DNA of 64,000 nucleotides, from contig CM076649.1 of assembly GCA_038496675.1 (NCBI GenBank), positions 15,495,019-15,559,018 of the forward strand, written 5' to 3'. The notes beneath the pieces were generated by a model. The model had not been told where the DNA came from. It ran no database searches and saw nothing but the letters and a program-made list of their open reading frames with translations. The stretch comes from Rachycentron canadum. Lineage: Eukaryota > Chordata > Actinopteri > Carangiformes > Rachycentridae. This document shows positions 26,023 through 38,392 of this stretch, piece by piece; position 1 is the first letter of the stretch, and each line of letters starts with the position of its first letter. A program made the translations under genes and the position numbers.

Positions 26023-29000
26023 ATGGCACCCTTCCTGCGTATCGCCCTTAATGCTTATGATGTAGGAGCTCTGCCTCCTCTGTCTGACCCTCCCATCTGT
26101 GCCATCAAGATGAAGGAGTCTGTCAACACAGGTATGTACAGATGCACACATGCATGCGTCCAATTAGAGTTTCATTTAGACGGGGAGTGAAATGGTGAAT
26201 ATAGAGACCAGACATCCCCAGATCAATTGTGTTAACAGTCATAATCTGCTGGTCTGAATAGTCCATAAGCAGATTGGTTCTATGCCAACTTCAGGTACTT
26301 GGCGTTTAAGTCATTCCTGTGTTGTGCATTTCCTGGGAATGAAATAGTACAAGACAAGTATTTTCTAATAAAGGATTATTCCTGCGTTATTTCACAGAGC
26401 GAGGAATGACCTTGGTCCAAAGGAAGCCCACCATGTATCCAGCCTGGAAGTCCACTTTTGACGCTCACATCTATGAGGGCCGTGTCCTAGAAGTGGTCCT
26501 CATGCAGAGCACTGAGGAGCCACTGGCCAAGGCCTCAGTGGGTGTGTCTGTACTTGCAGAGCGCTGTAAGAAGTCCAAAAACAATGGCCGTACTGAGTTC
26601 TGGGTGGACCTTCATCCTTCTGGCAGGGTCCAGATAGCTGTACAGTTCTTCCTGGAGGACAGTGATGCAGGTAAAACTTCTACATCTTAAAGCCTCACAA
26701 TATTTGGTTTACATCTTAAGTAATATTATAGATATGTAGAACTTCACAAAATGCCCCAAAATATTATGTAACGCTCAAAAAGATAATCTGCTTCATGAGG
26801 ACTGTGTGGGTGTGCTGATCAGATTTCATTGACCCCATCACCAAAACTTTTCCATCTTTGGTAGAAAATTGTGTGCTCTTGTTGGACCACAAAGCATCCA
26901 GTAAATAAGTGTACAAGGCTTTTAAATGGTTTTCCCTGACCGGGAATCGAACCTGGGCCGCAGCAGTGAGAGCGCCAAATCCTAGCCACTAGACCACCAG
27001 GGATCTGATAACTGTCAGTGACCTGACTAGTGTGGCAAGAATGGGGTCACTAGACCACCAGGGATTAATGCACCCCAGGAAAGATGATAGTCTGCTGGCC
27101 AGTGGGAACAACCCCCAGTCCCCACACAGAAACACACTCCTGCTGTGCCCTCTGCTGGATGACAGGATCCTCATCATATGCTCATTTTCGTGTGTCTGTA
27201 CACTCATCCATAACTTAACATGTTATAGTTAGTGTAAAACCTCTCTGTGAACTGTGGAATTATCTCCGCCCTGCAATAAACTGTCAGGCTGTCAGGGGTG
27301 CATGCTCTTGACATATCTCTTATTACAGGTGCGGCCATGTAGTCAATGTACTGGAACAGTTCTTCAAAGTCATGCAGGAGTTAAGTAGCTTTATTTTGAC
27401 TAAGTTGTCAGTAATAAATATTTGTAAAAGTGTTTTACGTCTATTTCAACTTTTTAATGAAGAGATCTCTGTGGTCCAAAATCTGATTTCAAGTGGTCTC
27501 TACTCAGAAATGAAAGGGAGGGACACATTGAAACGTTGGGATTTTTAAAAATAAATTTATATGGAAACACATTGAATAGCACCACCACTGTAGGTAGACT
27601 TATTTGAAAATCTTAATGTGGTCATTATTAGCCTCTAAAAACCTATTTTAGTTTCATTTTAGCTGTTAGAAGCAGAAATGAAACAGAGCAATGCTGGCTT
27701 GCAAATGCTGTATTCAGCTGCCAGCCCAGACAGGGAACCCAGCCTAGAGAGATTTGCAAAATGGTTCTTTGTGGGGAGAGTTTCTTGCGTGGGAGTAGTG
27801 CAGTCGGGGTTCGCTGTTCAGGGTTGAAGAGGGTCATGAGATGGAGGTGTGCCTCCTGTTATGAAAGCGCTCCCTACTCCATCAGCTCCCACCTACACAC
27901 TCCACAGGTTTCCTGAAAAGCAGCCCAGAGTATTTTTAGGCATGTGTGAACAGCCCTCAACACTGTCTGCCTTCTCTGTCTGCCTTCCTCTGGCCCTCTC
28001 CTTCACTCCCACTTTCTTAGCTCAGCTCACCAAAGCGCTGTCTAAACATAAACATCTGTCAGTACAATGGCAGAGAGGAAATTAGTTTATCTCCTTCACC
28101 TCATCACTCTTCCTACTTTTCCCTGACTATCAGTTGTCTCTTTGAGGCTGCTGATTTTTTTAATTGTCTCTCTTTCTTACCCCTCCCATCCACCCTCCTA
28201 CTCTCCCTATCTCTTCCAGAGTTTAAGTTTTCTTTGTTTACCTCTCTCACGCTGTCTTCTCTGACTTTTGACCCCACCCCATTGACTCACGTCAACCAGA
28301 GCTGCTTAGCCAAGCAGACATTTTTCTGTTTGCCCTCTATTTACCAGCAGCGCCTGTGGCCTCCTTCTCAAGCTAACATGTTTTTGAGTAAATACATCTG
28401 GCTATTATATCTGATGACTGATTTATGATAATGCCTACTGTGATGTGATCCATCAGCCAAGCTCTTTAGCTATGTAGATTTATATATATATAAACTGCTT
28501 AACTAAATAAATAAAGACTTGCGTGATTTTATTTGCATTTGGAAATTAATAAAAAGTGGATTTATGTAACACTACATGATGAAGCAGAAATACAGTAATT
28601 TGATTTGTAAAATCTCTCCCCACAGTGGCGCCTAAGCCGTCGGTGAAGGTTTTTCCTGAGGATGGAGTCACAACCCTTAACAGGAGGAGAGGAGCTTTCA
28701 AGCAGCCCAAGGTTCACTTCATCAAGAACCATGAGTTCAGTGCCACCTTCTTTGGCCAGCCCACCTTCTGCTCTGTCTGCAGAGAGTTCCTCTGGTGAGA
28801 TGCCAAGTTCTGCTTTTGTTAAATGATAACTGTCACTATTATGTCACTGTTATGATATTTACTTTTGGTGATTAGCATGTTAGACCTTTCTTTCACTATG
28901 ACCTTAAGTGTGATAGAAATATGTGACGTGAGTTTTCAGGATACTCAAATGTTGTCATAAAGGGAAAGTTTGATTGTTAAAGAAAAAGAGAAATGAGGAG

Positions 29001-32000
29001 TACAAGTTAACCATATGTAATGACTCCAAAAGATTCCCTCCTTGCTAACTTCATTTAACTATACGCTATGTCGCACTTACAACATAACCAAATAAGATTA
29101 ATCTTTTTGGCAGCACATCACATCCATATGTGTGAAGATTTTATTGGGTACCTAATTCTGTACAAAATTTTTTTGCCAAAGTCAAGTTGTCTGTAACTAT
29201 AATCACTGTCAACACAGCCTTTTAAGAGAACAGGTGTATAACTCATGACTCAGAGGGGGATCATGATTACAGGGTGATATTACAGGTTTCTCTGATAACT
29301 ATCAAAGGAGAATGAGCAACTGCACACTATGCTAAAAATGATTAATGAATCATTACAGTAAGGGACCTATGTGTGGCCTCCTACTGCACACAGACCTACA
29401 GACGTAATAATAAAAGGAAAAATACCTAAAGAAGAAATAAAATCCTTTATCCTTTATGCAGTATGTTTTAATTAAAGAGGGACAACAGCAGAATGTTACT
29501 CTGTTTTGACATGAATTTTCCAGAAGTAGCCAATTCGTCTGTTAAGTTTGTTATTTCTCCACACTGTCGACAGCCAGGGCTAGGGACATTATGTTTTCTG
29601 GTTGTCCATCTGTCTGTATTTCCCATTCTTGTGAACACAATAACTCAATAATGCCTTCAAATTCAACACAATCATTCACTTAAGGTAACATTTCAAGACC
29701 TCACAAAACACAGTTTTGGCCAAGAGTCAAGAGTTCATTGTAAATAAGGCACAAAAACACAAATGTCTAATGGGATAAAATGATGAGGTGATGACATTTT
29801 ATATCCAAATAGTCAAAGTTTAATTTCACTGTGACATCATGCAAAATCATTTCTGGCCAAGTGGCCATTAGTCAGTGCTGTAACTCAGGAAACAGAGATG
29901 GTGACCATATCTCCTGCAACATTGCTGGTTGGAGGAGGCAATCAACCCTGAGCTGGTAATTCCAGTTTTTCAACATTATTATAATCATCATTGTATTAAG
30001 ACGCCACTGGCACAGCTTGAATAATTCCAGACCATTTCTGCCATCACCTACTGTATATTCTCTGGGTACCAAGTGGGACAAAAACATCAGTTGTATAATA
30101 AAAAAAGTCCAGCCCACCCAAGGGTGTTTCTCAAAAGACCAATTAGTAGCGGTTCTAAATGAAGCTCTCTTAATAGACCAGTCCTGGGGGGTTAGTAATG
30201 GTAGAAACAACAGCAAGGCTATTGTGAGAGTGAGTCACTGTCTAGGCAAATCCCACAAGGTTGTCATGTTGTATTCCAACTATGTCAGCAAAACTGACTG
30301 TTATTCAAACTCCTCGCACCTCTCTCAAATTACAATGTTATATGCATTTATGTGTGTATGTGTTTGTTTCAGTCTGTACATGTGTGACATCACCTGAGCA
30401 TTTTTATACATACCAGTTTTAATCTCCTGATCTAAAATGTGAAAGATGTAAAAGCCCTGACATCTCTGACAACAGGTCTCTTATGCTTTTTCTTCTATTA
30501 AAATTTCTCAATACTTTGGTGAAAGGTTTGCAGACAATTCAAACGTAGTTTAGCAACTGCTACATAAGGAAGACAGCAAACTTTCACTCTTGTGCTGCTA
30601 ACAATACCTCAATATATTGCTCTGATGTCAGCATCACACTTTTCTTTCTTCATGTCACACATTTAACTCCATTTCTTTTCTCCCTCTTAGGGGGCTCAAC
30701 AAGCAAGGTTACAAGTGCAGACGTGAGTGTCCATTGTTTGTTTAATCGCTATCTTCATTTTTTTCAAATTTTATCCTTTCGTAGTCTTCACAGTTATCAC
30801 AATATTTGTTTATTCATTTCACCCAGAATGCAATGCAGCAATTCACAAGAAGTGCATTGAAAAAATCATTGGCAGGTGTACTGGAACAGCAGCCAACAGT
30901 CGTGACACTATGGTGAGTAAAGTGTGACGTAAATGATCTCCAGCATCGATTCTGACTGTTTTACAGGGTTATATTTTGTTACTTGGTCCTAGCTGTGGTT
31001 CAATAATTATTTTATTTTTCTCTCCTGCTTAATTATTTTATGACGCGGAGTGTTCCAATGTAGACCATTAATCATTAATTTGGTCACTGTGTTATTCAGA
31101 CATAAAGAATGCAATGTTTTGTCTTTGTCAGTGAATATTAGATTTAACCAAACAGGCACAAGTTTACAGAAGAGATTGCATCGATATTAAAATTAAAAAG
31201 TATTAAAATCAATGGAGAAGTGCTCAAGTAGCAACTATGTAGTTGTAGTTTGACTTTTACTTGCCAAACCAGCTAAATTTACTGTAAAGTTTCACATTTG
31301 TCTGCTGTAATTATCAGATGGAAGCTATCTGATGTCATAATTGAGTTCTGTGTGTTTGTAGTTCCAGAAAGAGCGCTTTAAGATTGATATGCCACATCGC
31401 TTCAAGCACTATAACTACAAGAGCCCCACTTTCTGTGACCACTGTGGCAGTCTGCTTTGGGGTCTCTACAGACAGGGCCTTAAATGTGAAGGTGAGTTGT
31501 GAAGTGTTGATTGTTTTTTGCTTTGTCTAGAATGTTATGTCTGCTCTTCTCCTGTGTTCTGCTCTACATCTGACATTTTTCTCTTTCATTTTATTCCCTT
31601 TCACCACTCAACATTTTTTTGCTCCTCCGATCAGACTGTGGCATGAATGTACACAGTTACTGTCAGAAGAAGGTGGCCAATCTGTGTGGAATTAACCAGA
31701 AACTACTGGCAGAGGCCCTGTCTCAAGTCAGCCAGGTTAGCACAGTAATAAAACATAACTTTTGTTGTTTGTGTTGATTATGTGTACATTGCATGCCAGT
31801 GTTAAAAACTTAAGAACAAATTATTGCTTGTGGATGTATAATGTCATGAATAGTTCAGTATCTTTTTTTTTCCTCCTTAGAAATCTGTGAAAAAGTCTGA
31901 TAACTCCAATGCAGCAGATATTGGGATCTACCAAGGCATCCAAAGTGCAACAGTAGACCCTAGTGGTAAGATGGGCTCATTGTAGCTGAAAACATAACTT

Positions 32001-35000
32001 AAATTTGAATCAGATTTTATCTTTAAGGTTAAGATAAGTGTGTTATTGTTGCTTCTAGTTTGTTTAACATAATTTAGGTTCTCAGATCATTTGCATTCAG
32101 GTTGGCATATGTATTTACCCTCTGTGTACAAATGTGTATTTATTAGCAGGTGGCAATGGCAAAGCAGGTGAGGGCTTGAACCCAACTCCAGCAGCATCTA
32201 TAGTTCCCAGAATACACCTCACCACCAACCACCTGGTGTTCCACAAGGTGCTGGGCAAAGGCAGCTTTGGCAAGGTATGCCCCATTGTCCCCCATCTCTA
32301 AACATGTTCCTAAATTTAGAATTAAACGATTGTTTGCACACAAAAATGGTAGATGCTGTAAACTTAAACATTCCAAAAACCAATGCGCTCCAGTGTTGTT
32401 ATGCATACATAGTAAGAACTTCACACTTTGTGAATTTGTCTACATGTGACTATTAACCAAACAAATATAACAAATATTGAAAGGGGTGATAAGAACGATA
32501 GAAAATGTGCATTTTTAAACAGTTACAAGTTGTCATGAAAATCTGTCACTATCCTTTCTTGAACCACATTTTTAGATTTTCAATTTATAATTTATTACCA
32601 ACTCAGCTGTCATTAACTTAATTTATACCTTAGTAGATCAATATACCCTCCCCACTGCCTGTTTTTACTTCCCTCAAAACACTGGAGTGGGAGATGGGAA
32701 AAGAGCTGCTCCATCAGTATAGATCCCTGGAAACATTTGACAAATCATATGGCCTATCAAGGTTGACGTCTTTGGGGAAAACAGAAAAGCCAAGTTTAGA
32801 CGGTTGATTTATATCCAGGCCTAATCGTAGCCTGGTGGCAAGTGTTGTTTCCACCCTGTGTCCTCACTGAGATATAAGCATGTATGGCTGAGATATAAAT
32901 AACTTCCTCATTTTGATTTTGTTTTGTTGTGATTGTACCCCAATCACACTGATGAGGTACTCACCCTAAGTGACTCTGACACCTCAGGTGCTGCTGGCAG
33001 AGCTGAAGGGGCAGGGTCAGTACTTTGCTGTGAAGGTTCTGAAGAAGGATGTGGTTCTCATGGATGACGATGTGGAGTGTACCATGGTGGAGAAGAGAGT
33101 CCTGGCCCTTGCTTGGGAGAGCCCCTTCCTCACACAACTCTACTCCACATTCCAGTCTAAAGTAAGCATACACATACTGAACATCTCACCAGTAAAAGCT
33201 TAAAAAGCATGTTCTCTGATTGGGAGTCATTCTGGGCCACAGTGGTAAAAGCATCAATTCCCAGTAGTTGATAAGGACCCACACTCCCGACCCCCCTTAT
33301 CTGCATCCATTGTCTCTCACACTCTCTTCAGCTCTCATTTGTCTGCGACAGTGAGCTGACAATAATGTGTTGTTTGCACAGGAGCACCTCTTCTTTGTAA
33401 TGGAGTACCTGAATGGAGGCGACTTGATGTTCCACATCCAAGACAAAGGCCGCTTCGATCTCAACAGAGCCACGTGGGTACATAGGGCCCTGTTCAGACC
33501 TGACATTAACATGCATCGCAGATGATCTGATCACAAGTGGACAGCTCTAAGCGTGTCAGTTCTCACCTGGGATTAGAATGTGTCTTGAGTGACCACTTGT
33601 GATTGGATCTCACTTCCTGCTTTATATGCAGATAAACATGTATCCTTTTTTTTTTCTAGCCAGTCAAACTATGAATGATGACTTTGTTGTCAATGTTTTG
33701 AGAGAGAGACAGAGCGAGAGGGTGAAGATAGACAGACAGAGAGAGAGCGAGAGAGCAAGTGAAGAGGGGCTGAGTGAATCATGCAGCTCTACAATGAAAT
33801 AAGGATTTGTCCATTTAAAATACTAAATCAATATTGATATTGTGGCAGCCTGTCATAAATATATCAATGTATGGGAAACTCTGAGAAGTGTAAAAATATT
33901 TTTGGGTCATTATGAAACTGTGGTGGGACTAATTAGACCATAGCAGAGGATGCCAGTTGAGTAGGCGTCCTTCAATGTGGCCCATGTTCAAACTGCTAAA
34001 AGAATGTGGCCACATGTGACCCAGACCACCTTTGAATGTGGTCTGAATGATTTGATCTCAAATGCATCTTGGCTGCATTCACAGGACCTGGGATACCATG
34101 TAAAGAGCTATGATTGATGTAGCAGCTGTTGGGTATCTTTTAATGTAGCTCTTAATCACTGTAAAACTGTGTTTAATGGTTGTTTTGCACATTTCAACCT
34201 TCAGATTCTATGCTGCTGAGATAATAGTAGGACTGCAGTTCCTCCACGCAAGAGGTATTATCTACAGGTAATAACCACAAGGCACTGTTGTCTGCAATCT
34301 CTATAATACACCTGTTACTGCTACAGGGTAGTTGTATGTTGCAAATATGTTGCATATGTGTCTTTCTGTGTCTTTCTGCAGAGATCTGAAGCTGGACAAT
34401 GTGATGCTGGACAAGGACGGGCACGTAAAGATAGCAGACTTTGGCATGTGCAAAGAGAATGTGTTCGGAGATTCCAGAGCCACAACATTTTGTGGAACGC
34501 CAGACTATATTGCACCAGAGGTCAGTTTTAACACCTGGCTGATAGCACAATTTGTAGTTTCATACACTACATCTACACCAAAGTCTTCATGTATTCTGCA
34601 ATTTTTTTATTGAAATATTTTTATAAAATGTGAATGACAGTGCAGCTATTATGGTACATGGCAGTATCTACAGTTAACATCAAAACATAATAATTCCCAG
34701 TCTCTGTCCTTATTGTCCTTACTCATTTCTGATACATTTTGTGAAACTGTCTCTTGTTGTAGATCCTGTTAGGACAGAAGTACACCTTCTCAGTGGACTG
34801 GTGGTCTTTTGGTGTGCTAGTATATGAGATGTTGATTGGTCAGTCACCTTTCCAAGGTGATGATGAGGACGAACTCTTTGAATCCATCAGGTCAGACACC
34901 CCCCACTACCCGCGGTGGATCACCAAGGAGGCCAAGAACATGCTTGAACTGGTGAATAACTAGCATTGTTAGGCACACATTTGTCTCATATAGGCATTTA

Positions 35001-35518
35001 CTTCATACACATGCATGCCTTAGTTGTTTATCTTGTTATGAAATTCACTTTTTCCTGTCATAATCTCAGTTGTTTGAGCGAGATCCCAGTCGTAGATTGG
35101 GTGTGGTGGGAGACATCCATGCACAGCCCTTCTTCAAAACCATCAACTGGCCAGCACTGGAGAAGAGGGAAGTGGAGCCCCCTTTTAAGCCCAAAGTGGT
35201 ATGAGCTTATGATTTTGGTTCTGCACAAACTATGTGAGACCAGGAATCAATTTGTATACTGTATCACTGAGTATAAATGTGTGCATCTATAATACTAAAT
35301 ACTGTAGTGTGTTGTGTTACATTATAACCCATCTGAAATCTTTGACCTTCCACCCATAGAAATCCCCCAGTGACTGCAGCAACTTTGACAGAGAGTTCCT
35401 GAGTGAGAAGCCTCGCCTGTCCCACGCAGACAAGAACCTCATCGACTCCATGGACCAGGAAGCATTTGCTGGCTTTTCCTTCGTCAACCCCAGACTAGAA
35501 AAAATGATAAGCAAATAA
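26023..35518 (+). CDS. prkcd: Protein kinase C delta
   Basis: Exons (frame-checked, 684 aa): 26023-26131, 26398-26670, 28626-28794, 30691-30722, 30827-30912, 31362-31491, 31635-31735, 31881-31965, 32150-32274, 32988-33161, 33382-33473, 34205-34267, 34382-34520, 34763-34951, 35070-35198, 35360-35518. The first exon opens MAPFLRIALNAYD, as PKC delta does. Domains: novel-type C2 (1-125), pseudosubstrate RRRGAFKQ (147-154), C1A (about 158-208), C1B (about 232-281), V3 hinge (285-350), kinase (about 358-612) with GKGSFG, catalytic Lys386, Asp481 of YRDLK, DFG 499-501, activation-loop Thr515, turn-motif Ser653 and hydrophobic motif FSF (Ser672). A diacylglycerol-activated, calcium-independent Ser/Thr kinase in apoptosis and immune signalling. 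PKC theta is the nearest alternative, but the N-terminus and hinge favour delta. The hinge keeps IYQG (Tyr317), but I see no caspase-3 site like that of mammals. Confidence 0.97.
26932..27003 (-). pseudogene. tRNA-Glu copy in prkcd intron 3, probably inactive
   Basis: A 72-nt minus-strand tRNA-Glu(CTC) shape. The anticodon stem has three G-U type pairs, the T stem has an A-C mismatch (CCAGG against CCCGG), and no run of four T follows. Downstream plus-strand sequence (ATCTGATAACTGTCAG and GTGTGGCAAGAAT) resembles the flank of the fgd5-intron copy at 5510-5550, so the whole cassette was copied, not just the tRNA. The other possibility is a weakly expressed gene. Confidence 0.7.
27047..27064 (-). 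pseudogene. tRNA-Glu fragment
   Basis: CACTAGACCACCAGGGAT repeats the acceptor/D-arm end of the copy about 60 bp to its left. It looks like a partial duplication. Confidence 0.6.
33485..34095. repeat. MITE-like nonautonomous DNA element in prkcd intron
   Basis: Begins GGGCCCTGTTCAGACCTGA only 12 bp past a prkcd donor and ends near CACAGGACCTGGGAT, wording seen at the ends of common fish MITEs (from memory). Internal inverted repeats support this: GATCTGATCACAAGTGG (33524-33540) against CCACTTGTGATTGGATCT (33593-33610), and AGACCAC/GTGGTCT (34023-34044). The ends are degenerate, so the boundaries are approximate. A purine-rich GAGA tract sits inside at about 33700-33770. Confidence 0.45.
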
Positions 35519-36945
35519 AAAAACAAAATGACCACTCTTAGCCCAGCATACTGAAATAGGCTCATATTCTGTTTTCTTTACCTAATCAACTGGATGAACA
35601 ACAAGAACATGAAATGATTTGGGCCTGACTCTTATTTTGTTCTTCTTTCAGAAGATGAGATAAAATAATACTAGGAAGTTTGCTTGTGTCTAAAGCAGTA
35701 ATCATGTCTCAGCTGTCAAACTATATAAGGGTATAAAAGAGTATAAAGCTCCAGGAAATTAAGGGAAATTTTGAAGAAACCAGTGTTACGATAATCAGGG
35801 GGGACTGTTAAAGATCCATTTTTTTTCTTACTTTCTGTCATTTTTCTATGTGATCACATCTTGAATCTGTACGAATCATCTGATGTACTGTATTTTAAAA
35901 TTCTGATTCACAAGCACAAGCATGATCCCCTTATTTAGTAATACAAATATGTACAGCCAGGATCTCACATCCAAGTCAGGAAAATGCAGTGGTACATAAA
36001 GTATTCCCTCTCACCCTGTGTGCTTTGCCTACTGTATGCCTCCTAAAACACCCTATCTGTGTGTGTTTGTCTGTTACCACATGCATACAAGTGTGTAGGT
36101 GTGTGCAGGTATTTTCTTAGATGCAAATGGTGCTACTGGACTTGTAAAGATTGTCTGCTTGAATGAATCCTTGATTTATCACAGAAAGAATTCTACCACA
36201 AAGATAGGAGTACTTTAAATGTCTGAAGTATGATTATTGCGGAACTGCATAGTTTCCCTCGTCAATGACTGCATTCTTTGACACACCCTCAAAAGAGCTT
36301 GTCTGTTTTTTTGTTTTTTATAAATTTAGCACAAATTTTTACATGGCAGTCTTCTTGTCTTCAGTGTGCCACTGGTGTCAAACCTCATGCTGCACATCAA
36401 ACTGAAGCACAACACAAACAGTTGTTCAGTACATCATGTTTGTTTTCTAGGCTGTCAGTAGACTTAGTGGAAAGATCTGCAGCAGCGGTGTGGTACGATA
36501 CCTGTACATCTACAGTAGCTGTGTTAAAAGATGTGGGAGGGAGGAGCCTTTCACTGGAAGCATAGGGTCATTGAAATGTGTTATATTACTTGAATGTAGG
36601 GATTTTAAATTTGAAAATAATAATAGAAATCTAATATGTATGTAACCATGAGATGTCTCTGAGTTAAGGTTGTACTTTTTTACTTTCTTTGTCTTACATC
36701 TGATTATAAATAAATATACTACAAACTCGAGATTTCATTCACATTTGTAACTGTAGACTTGCAAGCCACCAGATGCCGTGTGTAAAACTGTCTTTAAGTA
36801 TCTTACACTAACAGAAATCCCATTGTAAAGACTCGACCACAGAAATTAAATCACCAAAGGACATGACAAGTCCTGAGTGAAAGCACCAAATCATCTCCAA
36901 GTACCACTGGGATGTTGTGACTCTGAAATAAAGACTACAGCGCTT
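35519..36945 (+). other. prkcd: prkcd 3' UTR with two polyadenylation signals
   Basis: Non-coding sequence after the TAA stop. AATAAA is present at 36709-36714 and again at 36927-36932; either may define the 3' end (UTR of about 1.2 or 1.4 kb). The distal signal ends 15 bp before the CTCF-type motif at 36948. Confidence 0.6.
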
Positions 36946-36947
36946 TT

Positions 36948-36962
36948 ACCGCCATCTAGCGG
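36948..36962 (-). promoter_or_regulatory. CTCF-type binding motif, reverse
   Basis: The minus strand reads CCGCTAGATGGCGGT, matching 14 of 15 positions of CCASYAGRKGGCRSY (G for A at position 3). It lies between the prkcd 3' end and the sfmbt1 promoter and points toward the forward motif at 10447. Confidence 0.6.
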
Positions 36963-38380
36963 TCAGGTGTTATAACGACACCCTCCCGATTAACGTGTGG
37001 ACGAAAGGCATTCCTGCAGTGCGCACGGCTTATGACCTGTCCTCGTCCTCTGTCCCCAGCTGTAATCCACCGCCCGCTGCAGGATATGGACACTGGACAA
37101 ATACCAAACATGAGGCAAGAAACAGCAGCTTGTACCGAGAGATAAACCTGTTCAAATTGTTGACAAATTTGCCTTTATGCAAACAGCCTTGAACCGAGCA
37201 TTCAAGTTGTAAACCTTTTTAAAAAATAAAATAAATAAAACGACATCATACAATTGTCCGTTAAAAACAAACATGATAAGAACTAAAAAAAAAAAAAAAA
37301 AGACTCGACGTTTAATAGTATGTATACTTGCTAAACCTAAATTCCTCCCACTAGTTGTACAATCTTCTGTGAGCGAGCCTACAGAGAGAGCACCTCTACA
37401 CTTAGAAACAATGACTGAATTTGGGAGTAAATGCCCCCCCCTCCCCCTTTTTTTTTTTTTTTTTTGATTTATTCATGTCTCACCGATTGTTTCCACTGTT
37501 CATGCAAGATCCGATCGCTTTTCTGCAGCCCACATTTGTTGTACTGTTTGCACCTCAGCGAATACAAAACGCGGGTATTTTTTCTTTTGTTATAATAGGC
37601 ATCCGAAGGGTTGGTCTATTGTGGGGGATTTATCTGAGGCAGAAGCCTGTATATGGTCCAAGTGAGCGGCAAAACCTGTTTCAGACAACGGATCACGCTT
37701 ATAGGCTCGTACAAACGCTTTCCAAAACGAGAAATCCACTTGTTTCCTAAAGAAAGCACATTTGTACTATTAAATGGTTGGACTTTGAGCATTGCACCCA
37801 CACTGTCAACGCATATTTCCAGCAGTTTCTCCCGCCCTCTCCTCCAAAAACCCGACTTGAGATCCCTGTGCAGCAGAAGTGCCGTACCAGCAGTGACACA
37901 CAGGATTTCCATCCAGTCATTATGATGGGACGTTATTGTGATTTATTTAAAAAGTAGTGGCCCATTCAGCCTTTGTGGCGCATCGTGGTGTATTTTATTT
38001 ACTTAACAAATATTACACTGAAGACAAATTAAGCAACTCGAGGTCATCTTCAATAACACAACATATATACAACTTCGTTATTGCACCAATAGCTTTTTCG
38101 TGGCAAAAAAAACACTCCACTTATCGAAAGTGGGTCGATTATATTGTGCAATTAATTCCAGCTCAACCATTAACAAAGTGTTGATTCTGCTGGGGATAAA
38201 AGCCTTTGGCGACTCATCAGTTTCATCCATTGTTTATAAGAATTAATGCAAGCAGAGATTATTCTGCTTTTTTCTTTTCTTTTCTCCGTCTTGCAGACAT
38301 TAGTCTTGATTCTGGTTGTGTGATATTTTATTGTGTGTGTGAAGATGGAAGTCAGTGTGATGTAGCCGGGCTCAGAGGCA
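36963..38380. other. prkcd-sfmbt1 intergenic spacer
   Basis: No supported gene. It includes A and T homopolymers (37286-37301 and about 37448-37465) and short open frames on both strands at 37616-37925 that match nothing I recognise. RFT1, which separates these genes in human, was looked for and not seen. Confidence 0.45.
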
Positions 38381-38392
38381 TATAGGCGGCAG

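Noticed and set aside
37616..37925. Two overlapping opposite-strand frames of 90-98 codons between prkcd and sfmbt1
   Set aside because: No domain, no splice support and no known similarity; overlapping antisense frames of this size occur by chance.
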